Below are positions 25,585 through 33,552 of a stretch of 64,000 nucleotides of DNA, in pieces. Both the position numbers and the translations under genes were made by a program. The notes beneath the pieces were generated by a model. That model searched no databases and was not told the origin of the DNA. It saw nothing but the letters and a program-made list of their open reading frames with translations. Position 1 is the stretch's first letter. Every line of letters starts with the position of its first letter. Origin of the DNA: Lacrimispora amygdalina (GTDB lineage: Bacteria; Bacillota; Clostridia; Lachnospirales; Lachnospiraceae); the NCBI RefSeq assembly GCF_900205965.1, contig NZ_OAOF01000004.1, forward strand, positions 124,001 to 188,000, read 5' to 3'.

Positions 25585-27964
25585 CGCTTTTTTCCTCCTC
25601 ATGCCGGCTGTCCCAGAAATGTCTGGCAACCTCTTTCACATTCTTTAATTTCACTTCATAGAAGCTGTCCCATTCCCTGGGAAACAGCACCTGATAATCA
25701 GGCCGTAAAAAACGTTCATCCAGAAGAGCAATAATACCTTCATCTTTTGCTGTGCGGATTACTCTGCCGGCAGCCTGCATTACCTTATTCATTCCAGGAT
25801 ACTGATATGCATAATCAAAGCCCTTACATGACCGTTCCTCAAAATAATCCTTTAAAATCTCCTGTTCTGTGCAGACCATTGGAAGTCCGGTTCCCACAAT
25901 GATAACACCGATCAACCGTTCTTCCTTTAAATCAATCCCTTCGGAAAACACACCTCCCATAACACAAAGACCTACAAAGGAATCCTCACGCTCCCTGGAA
26001 AATTCCATTAAGAACCCCTCCCTGTCCTGCTCATTCATATGGGAAGCCTGTGCAGCAAAAGTAATCGTACCGTCCTGGGACATCTGTTCCGGCAAAATCG
26101 CTTCCATTTCCCTTAAATATTGATAAGATGGAAGAAACACAAGGTAATTCCCTTTTCTGGCTGAAACGATCTTACTGATGTAGTCCGCAACTTTCCGGTA
26201 TTCGTTGCTGTTTCTCCTGGTATAGCGGCTGCTCACATCAGTTCCTATCATCAAAAGGCGTTTTTTCTGATCAAACGGTGAATGGGCATAAACAGCATAC
26301 TCTTCCTGGTCTCCGCTGAGCAGTTCTTTATAGTAGGAAACCGGGAGCAGCGTTGCAGAAAAGAATATGGTGCTGTTCCCTTTATTCAGACATTCCTGCA
26401 GATTCTTTGACGGGTTTACACAAAACAGACGCAGCATAAAGCGTCCGTCCCCCATAAGCTCTGTATAAATCCGGTAATTATCATCCAGACGGTCATAGAT
26501 ATTTAAAAACTGTCTTAAAGCAAAGAAGAAATCCAGTACCAGATCTCTGTCCCCGAATTCCGGGTTTTTCTCCATAAAAGGCTCCATCTCGCCAAATAAA
26601 GTCATAACGCTGGTAACAAAGAAACGGACATCTTCCAGAATGCGATAACTCTCACACTGCCGTTTCATTTCCAGCAGTTCCTTGTTGCACCGGTCAAGCA
26701 AACGGCTTATTTTTTCGTCCATAGGCTTTATTACCTTTTTAATAAGAAGAAAGTCCTCTTTCCAGATTGTGGCGCTATACATTTCCCTGGCTCGCGGAAC
26801 CAGATTATGCGCCTCATCCACCAAAAATAAATAGTCCCCGCTGATACCTTCTGAAAAATACCGTTTTAGCCTGACATCCGGATCAAAGACATAGTTATAA
26901 TCACAGATCACTCCATCCACCCAGTTGCTGATATCTAAACACAACTCAAAGGGACACACATGATACTCACCGGCGTACCGCAGTATCACCTCTCTGGTAA
27001 TACTGAATTCCTTGTGAATAAGATCATAGATGCAATCCCCTACCCGGTCAAAATGACCTTTGGCATAAGGACAGGCATCGGGATTGCATTCCGGCTTCTC
27101 CAGAAAACACAGCTTCTCCTTTGCAGTAATAGTGACAGTGCTGAAGTAAAGCCCCTTTTCTCTAAGAATATCAAATGACTCCTCTGCAACTCCCCTTGTA
27201 ATGGTTTTTGCAGTCAGATAAAAAAGCTTATCCCCTAATCCCTCCCCAATTGCTTTTACAGCCGGAAATGCGGTGGATAAGGTCTTTCCGATACCGGTGG
27301 GTGCCTGTATGAATAAATTCCGCTTTCTTTTTATGCTGCGAAATACTGACACCGCCAGTTCCCTCTGCCCCTGGCGGTAGGGGTACGGAAATTCCAGGTC
27401 CCGGATTGATTCATCTCTTCTGATTCCATGGGTATATAAGTACCTGGCCCATTTTACATATTCATGAATCAGTCCCTGAAACCAGTTTTCCAGTTCCTCA
27501 AAGGACTTCTCCGTCTGAAAACGGCGGATCTCCTCCGTCTCTATATTACAGTAAGTCATCTGCATGACCGCACCATTCTTCTGCTTATCAAAACAGTAGA
27601 AATAACCGTAGCACATAGCCTGGGCCAGATGTACGGGAATCGGCTCCTCCAGATAGGATAAGTCCATATAAATTCCCTTGATTTCATCAATGATCAGCTC
27701 GTCCGGCCTGTCAATAATCCCGTCCGCTCTTCCTTCCACCAGAATCTGAAACTGATCTTCCTCCACCACATGCTTTAATGTCACTTCTGCTTTATAATCT
27801 GCCCCCATGCGCCGCTGAATCTTTCTGTGTATCCGTCCGCCCTCCAGCATGGCATTCTTTTCTGCAGTGAAACTATGGCGGTTATCCAAATCACCGGAAC
27901 GAAGCACAAATTCTACCAGATTCCTGACGGATATGCTTAAGATCTTTTTCTCTTCCTTTTTCAT
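25553..27964 (-). CDS. PD-(D/E)XK nuclease - Rad3/DinG-type helicase fusion
   Basis: 803 residues. N-terminal about 1-150 resembles Cas4/RecB nucleases (GGRIHRKIQRRM, VEGRADGIIDRPDELIIDEIKG: Asp and Glu-x-Lys arrangement). The rest is a superfamily 2 XPD/DinG helicase: Walker A APTGIGKTLS near 220, four cysteines in CFLEKPECNPDACPYAKGHFDRVGDC near 290-312 fitting an iron-sulphur cluster, DEAH in LVDEAHNLV near 395, and motif VI-like QAAGRVIRTAKDEG near 740. A DNA-repair role (5'-3' unwinding with nuclease) is the usual assumption. Genome-wide such fusions are common in Clostridia. Overlaps the GNAT gene downstream. Confidence 0.87.
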   Translation of the reverse strand: MKKEEKKILSISVRNLVEFVLRSGDLDNRHSFTAEKNAMLEGGRIHRKIQRRMGADYKAEVTLKHVVEEDQFQILVEGRADGIIDRPDELIIDEIKGIYMDLSYLEEPIPVHLAQAMCYGYFYCFDKQKNGAVMQMTYCNIETEEIRRFQTEKSFEELENWFQGLIHEYVKWARYLYTHGIRRDESIRDLEFPYPYRQGQRELAVSVFRSIKRKRNLFIQAPTGIGKTLSTAFPAVKAIGEGLGDKLFYLTAKTITRGVAEESFDILREKGLYFSTVTITAKEKLCFLEKPECNPDACPYAKGHFDRVGDCIYDLIHKEFSITREVILRYAGEYHVCPFELCLDISNWVDGVICDYNYVFDPDVRLKRYFSEGISGDYLFLVDEAHNLVPRAREMYSATIWKEDFLLIKKVIKPMDEKISRLLDRCNKELLEMKRQCESYRILEDVRFFVTSVMTLFGEMEPFMEKNPEFGDRDLVLDFFFALRQFLNIYDRLDDNYRIYTELMGDGRFMLRLFCVNPSKNLQECLNKGNSTIFFSATLLPVSYYKELLSGDQEEYAVYAHSPFDQKKRLLMIGTDVSSRYTRRNSNEYRKVADYISKIVSARKGNYLVFLPSYQYLREMEAILPEQMSQDGTITFAAQASHMNEQDREGFLMEFSREREDSFVGLCVMGGVFSEGIDLKEERLIGVIIVGTGLPMVCTEQEILKDYFEERSCKGFDYAYQYPGMNKVMQAAGRVIRTAKDEGIIALLDERFLRPDYQVLFPREWDSFYEVKLKNVKEVARHFWDSRHEEEKSDGIHNEITTI

Positions 27965-28004
27965 TCCGGTCCCCTTTCCTGCTCATGGCGTTTAAACTGA
28001 AAAA

Positions 28005-28038
28005 AAGGAAACTGCAGACCGTACGGCTACAATTTCCT
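28005..28038 (-). terminator. terminator of the HPr-like gene
   Basis: On the minus strand AGGAAA...TTTCCT arms with a CCGTACGG core, followed by a run of seven T; twenty bases after the HPr-like stop. Confidence 0.65.
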
Positions 28039-28057
28039 CTTTTCGTTGCTTTATCAT

Positions 28058-28300
28058 TTATGCTGCTGAGTAGTTCTTCGGAGCTAATTTTTTTAAGTAT
28101 TCTTCAAATTCTTTATCTTCACCATTTAACTGGACAGTAAGAATCTTGGATAAATCCAAGCTTAAAACACCTAATATAGACTTTGCGTCAATAATCACCC
28201 GATTATAAAAAACGTCTATGTCGAATTCACATCTGGAAGCAGCAGCAACAAACTTTTTGGCCTCAGCAACTGTCGGTAACATAATCTTAAACTGTTTCAT
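28058..28300 (-). CDS. HPr/Crh-like protein lacking the catalytic histidine
   Basis: 80 residues with the HPr fold signature: KQFKIML at the start and AKSILGVLSLDLSK at 38-51, which matches the regulatory Ser46 site (KSIMGVMSL) of HPr. The GIHARPA active-site loop is missing: the aligned stretch is TVAEAKKFVAAASR, with no histidine, so phosphotransfer from enzyme I is not possible by the normal route. Bacillus Crh has the same combination (Ser46 kept, His15 lost) and acts only as a CcpA corepressor. A similar signalling role is inferred. It has its own promoter with a palindrome and a terminator. No other PTS gene is in the window. Confidence 0.8.
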   Translation of the reverse strand: MKQFKIMLPTVAEAKKFVAAASRCEFDIDVFYNRVIIDAKSILGVLSLDLSKILTVQLNGEDKEFEEYLKKLAPKNYSAA

Positions 28301-28335
28301 AAGCAGACTCCCTTTTTTATAAATGCTATGAAGTA

Positions 28336-28365
28336 CTTATAACATGTTTGACATCATTTGTCAAA
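28336..28365 (-). promoter_or_regulatory. promoter of the HPr-like gene with overlapping inverted repeat
   Basis: Minus strand TTGACA (28359-28364), 17-base spacer, TATAAG (28336-28341). The -35 is one half of the inverted repeat TTTGACA-5 bases-TGTCAAA (28347-28365), a candidate operator. Confidence 0.6.
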
Positions 28366-28649
28366 TTCTGTTTCATATACGATTATATCGCCTTTTTTTG
28401 TGCATTATTCGTTATTTCAGCTAAAAAAAGCCGCAAGAATTAAGCATCTTTTTACTAAGACAAATTTAAAATAAGGAATAATCTTCCCATCGCTCTTTTT
28501 TAATAATTCATTTTCACGGTTTTTATGTTATATTTTTATCAAAAACGCCATAATGGTCGTTTGTTCCACAAACCGATAATACATTCATTTTACCACAAAC
28601 TATTATTTATGAACAGCAGAATAAATTTTTTATTTTATTCAAAAAACTG
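28366..28649. other. AT-rich intergenic stretch without a gene
   Basis: Between the HPr-like promoter and the tRNA promoter. I see no coding frame with a ribosome site; only a short hairpin GTTTGT-TCC-ACAAAC near 28559-28573. Confidence 0.6.
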
Positions 28650-28678
28650 TTGCAATTTAAAATGTTCTATGCTATACT
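28650..28678 (+). promoter_or_regulatory. promoter of tRNA-Trp
   Basis: TTGCAA (28650-28655), 17-base spacer, TATACT (28673-28678). Predicted start is at or next to the leader hairpin GTGCTC-GGGT-GAGCAC (28685-28700). Confidence 0.7.
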
Positions 28679-28715
28679 TTCAAAGTGCTCGGGTGAGCAC
28701 ATTAATTAACCATTT

Positions 28716-28786
28716 AGGGGAATAGTTCAATGGTAGAGCAACGGTCTCCAAAACCGTAAATGGGGGTTCGAGCCCCTCTTCCCCTG
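28716..28786 (+). tRNA. tRNA-Trp (anticodon CCA)
   Basis: Cloverleaf can be drawn: acceptor AGGGGAA/TTCCCCT with discriminator G, D stem GTTC/GAGC, anticodon stem ACGGT/ACCGT around loop CTCCAAA with anticodon CCA, T arm GGGGG-TTCGAGC-CCCTC (one G-T pair). The 3' CCA is not encoded. It is a single tRNA between its own promoter and a terminator, not part of a cluster. Confidence 0.93.
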
Positions 28787-28804
28787 CTAAATTTATAAAC
28801 AGTA

Positions 28805-28852
28805 AAAAAGAGTCGGACAATCGTTGAAACTTAACGGTTTTCCGACTTTTTT
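28805..28852 (+). terminator. terminator after tRNA-Trp
   Basis: AGTCGGA/TCCGACT arms with inner TCGTT/AACGG pairing and TTTTTT at the end; may also serve the convergent peptidase gene. Confidence 0.75.
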
Positions 28853-28878
28853 ATTTCTAATATGCAATACTTATTTTA

Positions 28879-29850
28879 TTACTTTACTCCAAAAATATCT
28901 TTATAAGATTTAACATCATCGACCGTTTCTGCACTTTGAATCCCATTAATCGCTGCAGCGGCTAAAACCTCCCCCGCCAGTACACCTAATAGATTTATAT
29001 CGCAGGTAAGATTACCATTTGATAAAACAAAAATTGTGTCGCCATCTAACGTTGTACCATATGGATAGATTGTATTTGACAAACCGTTCGATGCCATCTG
29101 TGCAACTTTAGTACATTCTGATTTTGTAAGTTTTGCGTTGGTAGCTATAACCGCTATTGTAGTATTATCCATATGAAAGGAATATGACATATCCTGCTGT
29201 TCTAACATAACCTTCAAAGTATCTTGTGGCTTATTATTCATAAGAGGACCTGCCAATATAGTTTTTGTTTTTGGATCCCGGATATCCCCAAAAGAATTTA
29301 CTGCTACTATTGCACCTGCTGTAATACCGTTTTTTAATGAAATGCTGGCGCTTCCGATTCCTCCCTTCATACATTTATCAATTCCCAATGCCTTTCCTAC
29401 TGTAGCACCTGTACCGGCACCTTTATTTCCTTCTTCTATTTTTCCCGTCTTCGCATTCGTACACGCAAGGTATCCCATATCCTTATCGGGTCTTACTGTA
29501 CTATTACGTAAAGATAAATCAAATAAAACAGCTCCCGGAATGATTGGTACACGTCCGTAACTTGTGTCAAAACCGAAATTTCTTTCTTCAAGAAACTTCA
29601 TCGCTCCATCTCCGACCGATAGTCCATACGCGCTTCCCCCAGATATAAATACTGCATGTACCTGATTATTTGACATCAATGGGTTTAGAAGACAGCATTC
29701 TCTGGAACCTGGTGCTCCTCCTCTAATATCTACTCCGCAGGTTGCCCCATCCGGGCACAATATAACGGTACACCCAGTCATATTTTTTAAATCAGACACC
29801 TGTCCAACAATTATTCCGTCTACATCTGTAATACAATTATAACTACTCAT
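28879..29850 (-). CDS. P1-family (DmpA-like) self-processing aminopeptidase
   Basis: 323 residues of the peptidase family S58/DmpA, N-terminal nucleophile-type hydrolases that cleave themselves into two chains and then remove N-terminal residues or hydrolyse beta-peptides or amides. Seen: DVDGIIVGQ start, DIRGGAPGSRE near 47, FISGGSAYGLSVGDGAMKFL near 75, GNKGAGTGATVGKALG near 150 and ATNAKLTKSE near 240. In DmpA the nucleophile begins the small chain around the last of these regions; the precise residue is not certain here. ATG at 29850 preferred: GAGG five bases upstream. No signal peptide, so cytoplasmic. No transporter adjoins it. Confidence 0.87.
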   Translation of the reverse strand: MSSYNCITDVDGIIVGQVSDLKNMTGCTVILCPDGATCGVDIRGGAPGSRECCLLNPLMSNNQVHAVFISGGSAYGLSVGDGAMKFLEERNFGFDTSYGRVPIIPGAVLFDLSLRNSTVRPDKDMGYLACTNAKTGKIEEGNKGAGTGATVGKALGIDKCMKGGIGSASISLKNGITAGAIVAVNSFGDIRDPKTKTILAGPLMNNKPQDTLKVMLEQQDMSYSFHMDNTTIAVIATNAKLTKSECTKVAQMASNGLSNTIYPYGTTLDGDTIFVLSNGNLTCDINLLGVLAGEVLAAAAINGIQSAETVDDVKSYKDIFGVK

Positions 29851-30157
29851 TTTTTCCTCTTTTCTCATCATTGTATCAGCTTAGGCTCCTCCCTTCTCTT
29901 TTATTAACTCTTCTGATCTATACTAGTTCACGAGAAAGAAATCATTCATATCATCTACTTCCTTCATGATACTACCAAATCATTAAATACAAAATATCTT
30001 TAAATCGCAATCTTCGACATTTCTTGTTTATAATTTTATAATTTGAAAATAACCTTATGCTCAAAACCTTTTTTTACGAAAACGTGGTCAAACTGTTCTT
30101 TCTGGATAAAAACTTTATAATATAATAATAATGGGCAGGTGTAAAAGGTGTTAATAT
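29851..30157. other. divergent intergenic region
   Basis: 307 bases between the peptidase and histidine kinase starts, AT-rich. TATAAT-like boxes occur near 30036 and 30116 on the plus strand, but no paired -35 stands out. No gene seen. Confidence 0.5.
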
Positions 30158-31963
30158 ATGAGTAAGAAACGGTTCCTGAATATTTTTACTAAGATCAGGG
30201 TGCAGAAGCAATTGTACCTTTTCTTTTTCATTGCTATTTTCATTCCCATAACAACTGTAGGCAGTTATCTCATCTATCATACCCGGACCCAGTTGTTCGA
30301 CCACTATTCCAGACAGACTTATTCCGATAATCTCCGGGTAAAATCCCTGATTCTGGATTTGACAGGAAACATCTACAACAAATCCCAGATTCTTGTCTCT
30401 GACCAGAATTTAACCGCACTCTTAACCACCAGATACAATGCCCAAAACGAAAGCAAATCAGCCATAATCGCTTACAAGGGGATTGAAACACTTCTTTCCG
30501 GCGATGCCTCCTTACGTAACATTGCTGTGTATACCTTTAATCCCACCATAGCAGACAGCCCCCGCATCCACCCAATTACAAACAGCATCAGGAACCAGCC
30601 CTGGTTTAAACGCGCTGACTCGTCCGTCACCCCTTTCTGGACCGTGGAGCTGGAGAAAAGTGAGCGATACGGTACCGAACTGCATAATCTCTGCCTGTAT
30701 ACCCACATCTTTCTTCCACAGATTCACAGCTATGCCATCTTAAAGATTACCGTCAGCAATAACCACATCCGCAACCGTATTGAAAACAGTTCCATGCATA
30801 CAGTCATATGGCTTAATGACGGCGGCATATTTTATACCAGTGACAGACAGGTGATAACGCCCGGACTGGAGAGATACGCGGATCATGAAGGGGACGGTGC
30901 AGGCACTTATACCGGAAAAATAACGTTAGAAAACGGAACCGTAATCGGCAGTGTTTCCTCACTTTCTGCCACCTGCTGCGAAGACAGCTTTTACATGGCC
31001 TCCCTAAGCTATGACGGATACCCTTATTTAAACCGGATTAACAGTATATATTTTGCAATCCTGGCAATGGTGCTGATTATCACCAGCATGTTTATCTGCA
31101 TATTCTCCCATTACTTCAGCCACCGTATCATTACGCTGCGGGAAAGCATGCACAGGGCCAGTCAGGGCAATTATGAGATTGCGGACAGCTTTCACGGCGA
31201 AGATGAACTTTCTGAAGTATTTTCTGATTTAAAGCTGATGATCCATGAGATTCTTAAAAAAGAAACTTCCGTCTATCAGGCACAGCTTAAAACCCAGGAC
31301 TTAATCAATAAACAACAGCAGATGGAATTCAAGATGCTTTCCAGCCAGATCAATCCTCACTTTCTCTACAATACACTGGAGACCATTCGCATGCGTTCAT
31401 TAAAAGCGGGTAACTTAGAAGTGGCGAATGCAATAAAGCTCTTAGGCAAATCCATGCGTTATGTACTGGAAAACACTTCCACTGCAGTTACCTCCCTTTC
31501 CCAGGAGCTTAACTACATTGAAACTTACTTAAGCATTCAAAAACTGAGATTTCACGATCGCGTCAATTACTCCCTGAAAATATGCCCTCAGTTGAATCCT
31601 CAGGATTACCAGATTATGCCCCTGCTCTTACAGCCCATTGTTGAAAATGCACTCCTGCACGGACTGGAGGAAGTAGAATATAATGGAAAAATCATCCTGA
31701 AAATCAGCCTGATAAATAAAATACTCCGTATTCAAGTTTTTGATAACGGATGCGGCATGACGCATGAGGAGCTGGACCTGATAAACCAGTCAGTCAAACA
31801 TCCCAAAAATGACTCCTCACACGGAATCGGACTTTATAATATTAACCAGAGAATCAGGCTATCCTATGGATTTGAATACGGTCTTATCATTCAAACAAAA
31901 AAATCCATGGGAACCCTTGTAACTGTGGTCATCCCGGCACAAAAATATACAGGAGGGTCTTAA
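30158..31963 (+). CDS. YesM-type sensor histidine kinase
   Basis: 601 residues. Two membrane spans (about 20-40 and 300-322) enclose an extracellular sensor domain of about 260 residues; then HAMP (SHYFSHRIITLRESMHRASQ onward), a His_kinase domain with QINPHFLYNTLETIRMR (phosphorylated His near 407) and an HATPase (VENALLHG N-box, DNGCGM, GIGLYNI G-boxes). AAAGGTG lies before the ATG. The response regulator starts three bases after the stop, so they are a cotranscribed pair. Together they probably sense an oligosaccharide and control the convergent LplABC-type importer at 33.5-37.2 kb. Confidence 0.92.
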   Translation: MSKKRFLNIFTKIRVQKQLYLFFFIAIFIPITTVGSYLIYHTRTQLFDHYSRQTYSDNLRVKSLILDLTGNIYNKSQILVSDQNLTALLTTRYNAQNESKSAIIAYKGIETLLSGDASLRNIAVYTFNPTIADSPRIHPITNSIRNQPWFKRADSSVTPFWTVELEKSERYGTELHNLCLYTHIFLPQIHSYAILKITVSNNHIRNRIENSSMHTVIWLNDGGIFYTSDRQVITPGLERYADHEGDGAGTYTGKITLENGTVIGSVSSLSATCCEDSFYMASLSYDGYPYLNRINSIYFAILAMVLIITSMFICIFSHYFSHRIITLRESMHRASQGNYEIADSFHGEDELSEVFSDLKLMIHEILKKETSVYQAQLKTQDLINKQQQMEFKMLSSQINPHFLYNTLETIRMRSLKAGNLEVANAIKLLGKSMRYVLENTSTAVTSLSQELNYIETYLSIQKLRFHDRVNYSLKICPQLNPQDYQIMPLLLQPIVENALLHGLEEVEYNGKIILKISLINKILRIQVFDNGCGMTHEELDLINQSVKHPKNDSSHGIGLYNINQRIRLSYGFEYGLIIQTKKSMGTLVTVVIPAQKYTGGS

Positions 31964-31966
31964 AAC

Positions 31967-33514
31967 ATGAAGCTTTTAATCGCTGATGATGAAATTGATG
32001 TAAGAGAAGGCATCCGTTGTCTGTTAGACTGGGCTTCACTGGGCTTTACCATCTGCGGAGAAGGAAAAAACGGTCAGGATACCCTGGATCAGATCCGCAG
32101 ACTGCAGCCCGATGTTGTCCTTATGGACATACGAATGCCGCATTTGAACGGACTGGAAGTAGTAAGACATGCCAAGGAAGAGGGCTTTTCCGGTATATTT
32201 ATCATTATCAGTGGTTTTTCAGACTTTTCTTTCGCCCAGGAAGCCATGCGTTTTGGCGTTACCTGTTATCTCACAAAACCCATTGACGAAGAGGAACTTG
32301 AAAAGGCGGTGCAAAATGCCAGACGGCTTCTCACAGAAGAACAGGGAAAGCTAGAAAAACTGGTACACTACAGGGAGCGGGCGAGAGAATCTGTTTTATA
32401 TGACATTCTTACTAATCAGATCGCTTTTCCATTTCCCGACTGCCATGATCTGCAGTTAGATGCCTCCGTTTACCAGGTTGTACTCTATACAAACTATAAT
32501 CATGAATCGTTTCAGACCACCTGGGATTTTGCAGAAATCCTGCGGCTGGCGAACCACAACCACAATTCCCTGGATTATATCCGCATCGAAAATCAAAACG
32601 TCATTATTTTAAAAGGAGATTTTGCCTTAAGACGTTTTGAAGAACTTGCAGACCACTATATCAGCCAGCCCCAGAAAGGTTCGCCTCTGGATACATTATT
32701 TCTTACATATGGGCGCCCGGTCTGTTCCTTAAAGCAGATTTATATTTCTTACAACGATGCGCAGAAACTTATGAAACGGCGCTTCTTTTGCAGGTTTAAT
32801 CAGCATGTATTATGTTATAAGGATATGCCGGATGAAACTCCGCCTTATGGAACCGGGTTTATCATGGAAAATACATATTCACAGCGGCTATCGGATTACA
32901 TACAGTCCGGTAACCGCCAAATGGTACTGGATGTTCTGGAACAGCTGCGCCAGACTCTTTACTGCTCCGGTCTGGAGATTTCAAGCATCAGACATTACCT
33001 GGAAGATATCCTGATCCAGGTGAAATCAAGTGTTATATACGCTTATGGCAATCTTGAAACACAGTTTCCCAATCATGCGGCTATTATCCACACAATAGAG
33101 GAGAAATATTATCTCTATGAAATTCTGGAATTCTTCACTCTGCAGTTTGAGATGTATATGAATGCCATCGGCTCTCCCACCCGGGACAGTGTACTTGATA
33201 ATATTCTACAATATATCCGCCACAATTATCAGGAGGATTTAAAGCTTAGTACCATTGCAGAACTGTTCGGCTACAACAGCTCCTATCTTGGAAAGATTTT
33301 TACCAGAACCACCGGAAAGAATTTCAATGCTTACTTAGATGAAGTACGGATTGAAAACTCCAGGCGTCTTCTTAAGAATGATAATTATAAAGTGTACGAA
33401 ATAGCACAATTAGTGGGGTACTCAAACGTGGACTACTTCCATAAAAAGTTCAGAAAACATACAGGAATAAGCCCTGTAGAATACCGGAAAACGCACGCCA
33501 GAGCAGACATATAA
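31967..33514 (+). CDS. YesN-type response regulator with AraC DNA-binding domain
   Basis: 515 residues. Receiver domain at 1-120 with acidic pocket (LIADDE), phospho-acceptor Asp in DVVLMDIRMPH near 54 and Lys in CYLTKPIDEEE near 104. A long middle region (about 140-400) of the YesN kind, then two AraC helix-turn-helix motifs (LSTIAELFGYNSSYLGKIF; VYEIAQLVGYSNVDYFHKKF). AGGAGGG before the ATG. Partner of the kinase upstream. Confidence 0.92.
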   Translation: MKLLIADDEIDVREGIRCLLDWASLGFTICGEGKNGQDTLDQIRRLQPDVVLMDIRMPHLNGLEVVRHAKEEGFSGIFIIISGFSDFSFAQEAMRFGVTCYLTKPIDEEELEKAVQNARRLLTEEQGKLEKLVHYRERARESVLYDILTNQIAFPFPDCHDLQLDASVYQVVLYTNYNHESFQTTWDFAEILRLANHNHNSLDYIRIENQNVIILKGDFALRRFEELADHYISQPQKGSPLDTLFLTYGRPVCSLKQIYISYNDAQKLMKRRFFCRFNQHVLCYKDMPDETPPYGTGFIMENTYSQRLSDYIQSGNRQMVLDVLEQLRQTLYCSGLEISSIRHYLEDILIQVKSSVIYAYGNLETQFPNHAAIIHTIEEKYYLYEILEFFTLQFEMYMNAIGSPTRDSVLDNILQYIRHNYQEDLKLSTIAELFGYNSSYLGKIFTRTTGKNFNAYLDEVRIENSRRLLKNDNYKVYEIAQLVGYSNVDYFHKKFRKHTGISPVEYRKTHARADI

Positions 33515-33524
33515 ATGTCCGCTC
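33501..33524 (+). terminator. possible terminator overlapping the response-regulator stop
   Basis: GAGCAGACAT-ATAA-ATGTCCGCTC, a hairpin with one mismatch whose loop holds part of the stop codon. The nearest T-run (seven T) is about 20 bases further, so strength is uncertain. Confidence 0.4.
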
Positions 33525-33552
33525 CGTAAGCCATACTGCACTTTGAATTTTT

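Noticed and set aside
25553..27964. CRISPR-associated Cas4/DinG gene
   Set aside because: No repeat array or other cas gene occurs in the window; the nuclease-helicase fusion is common outside CRISPR loci.
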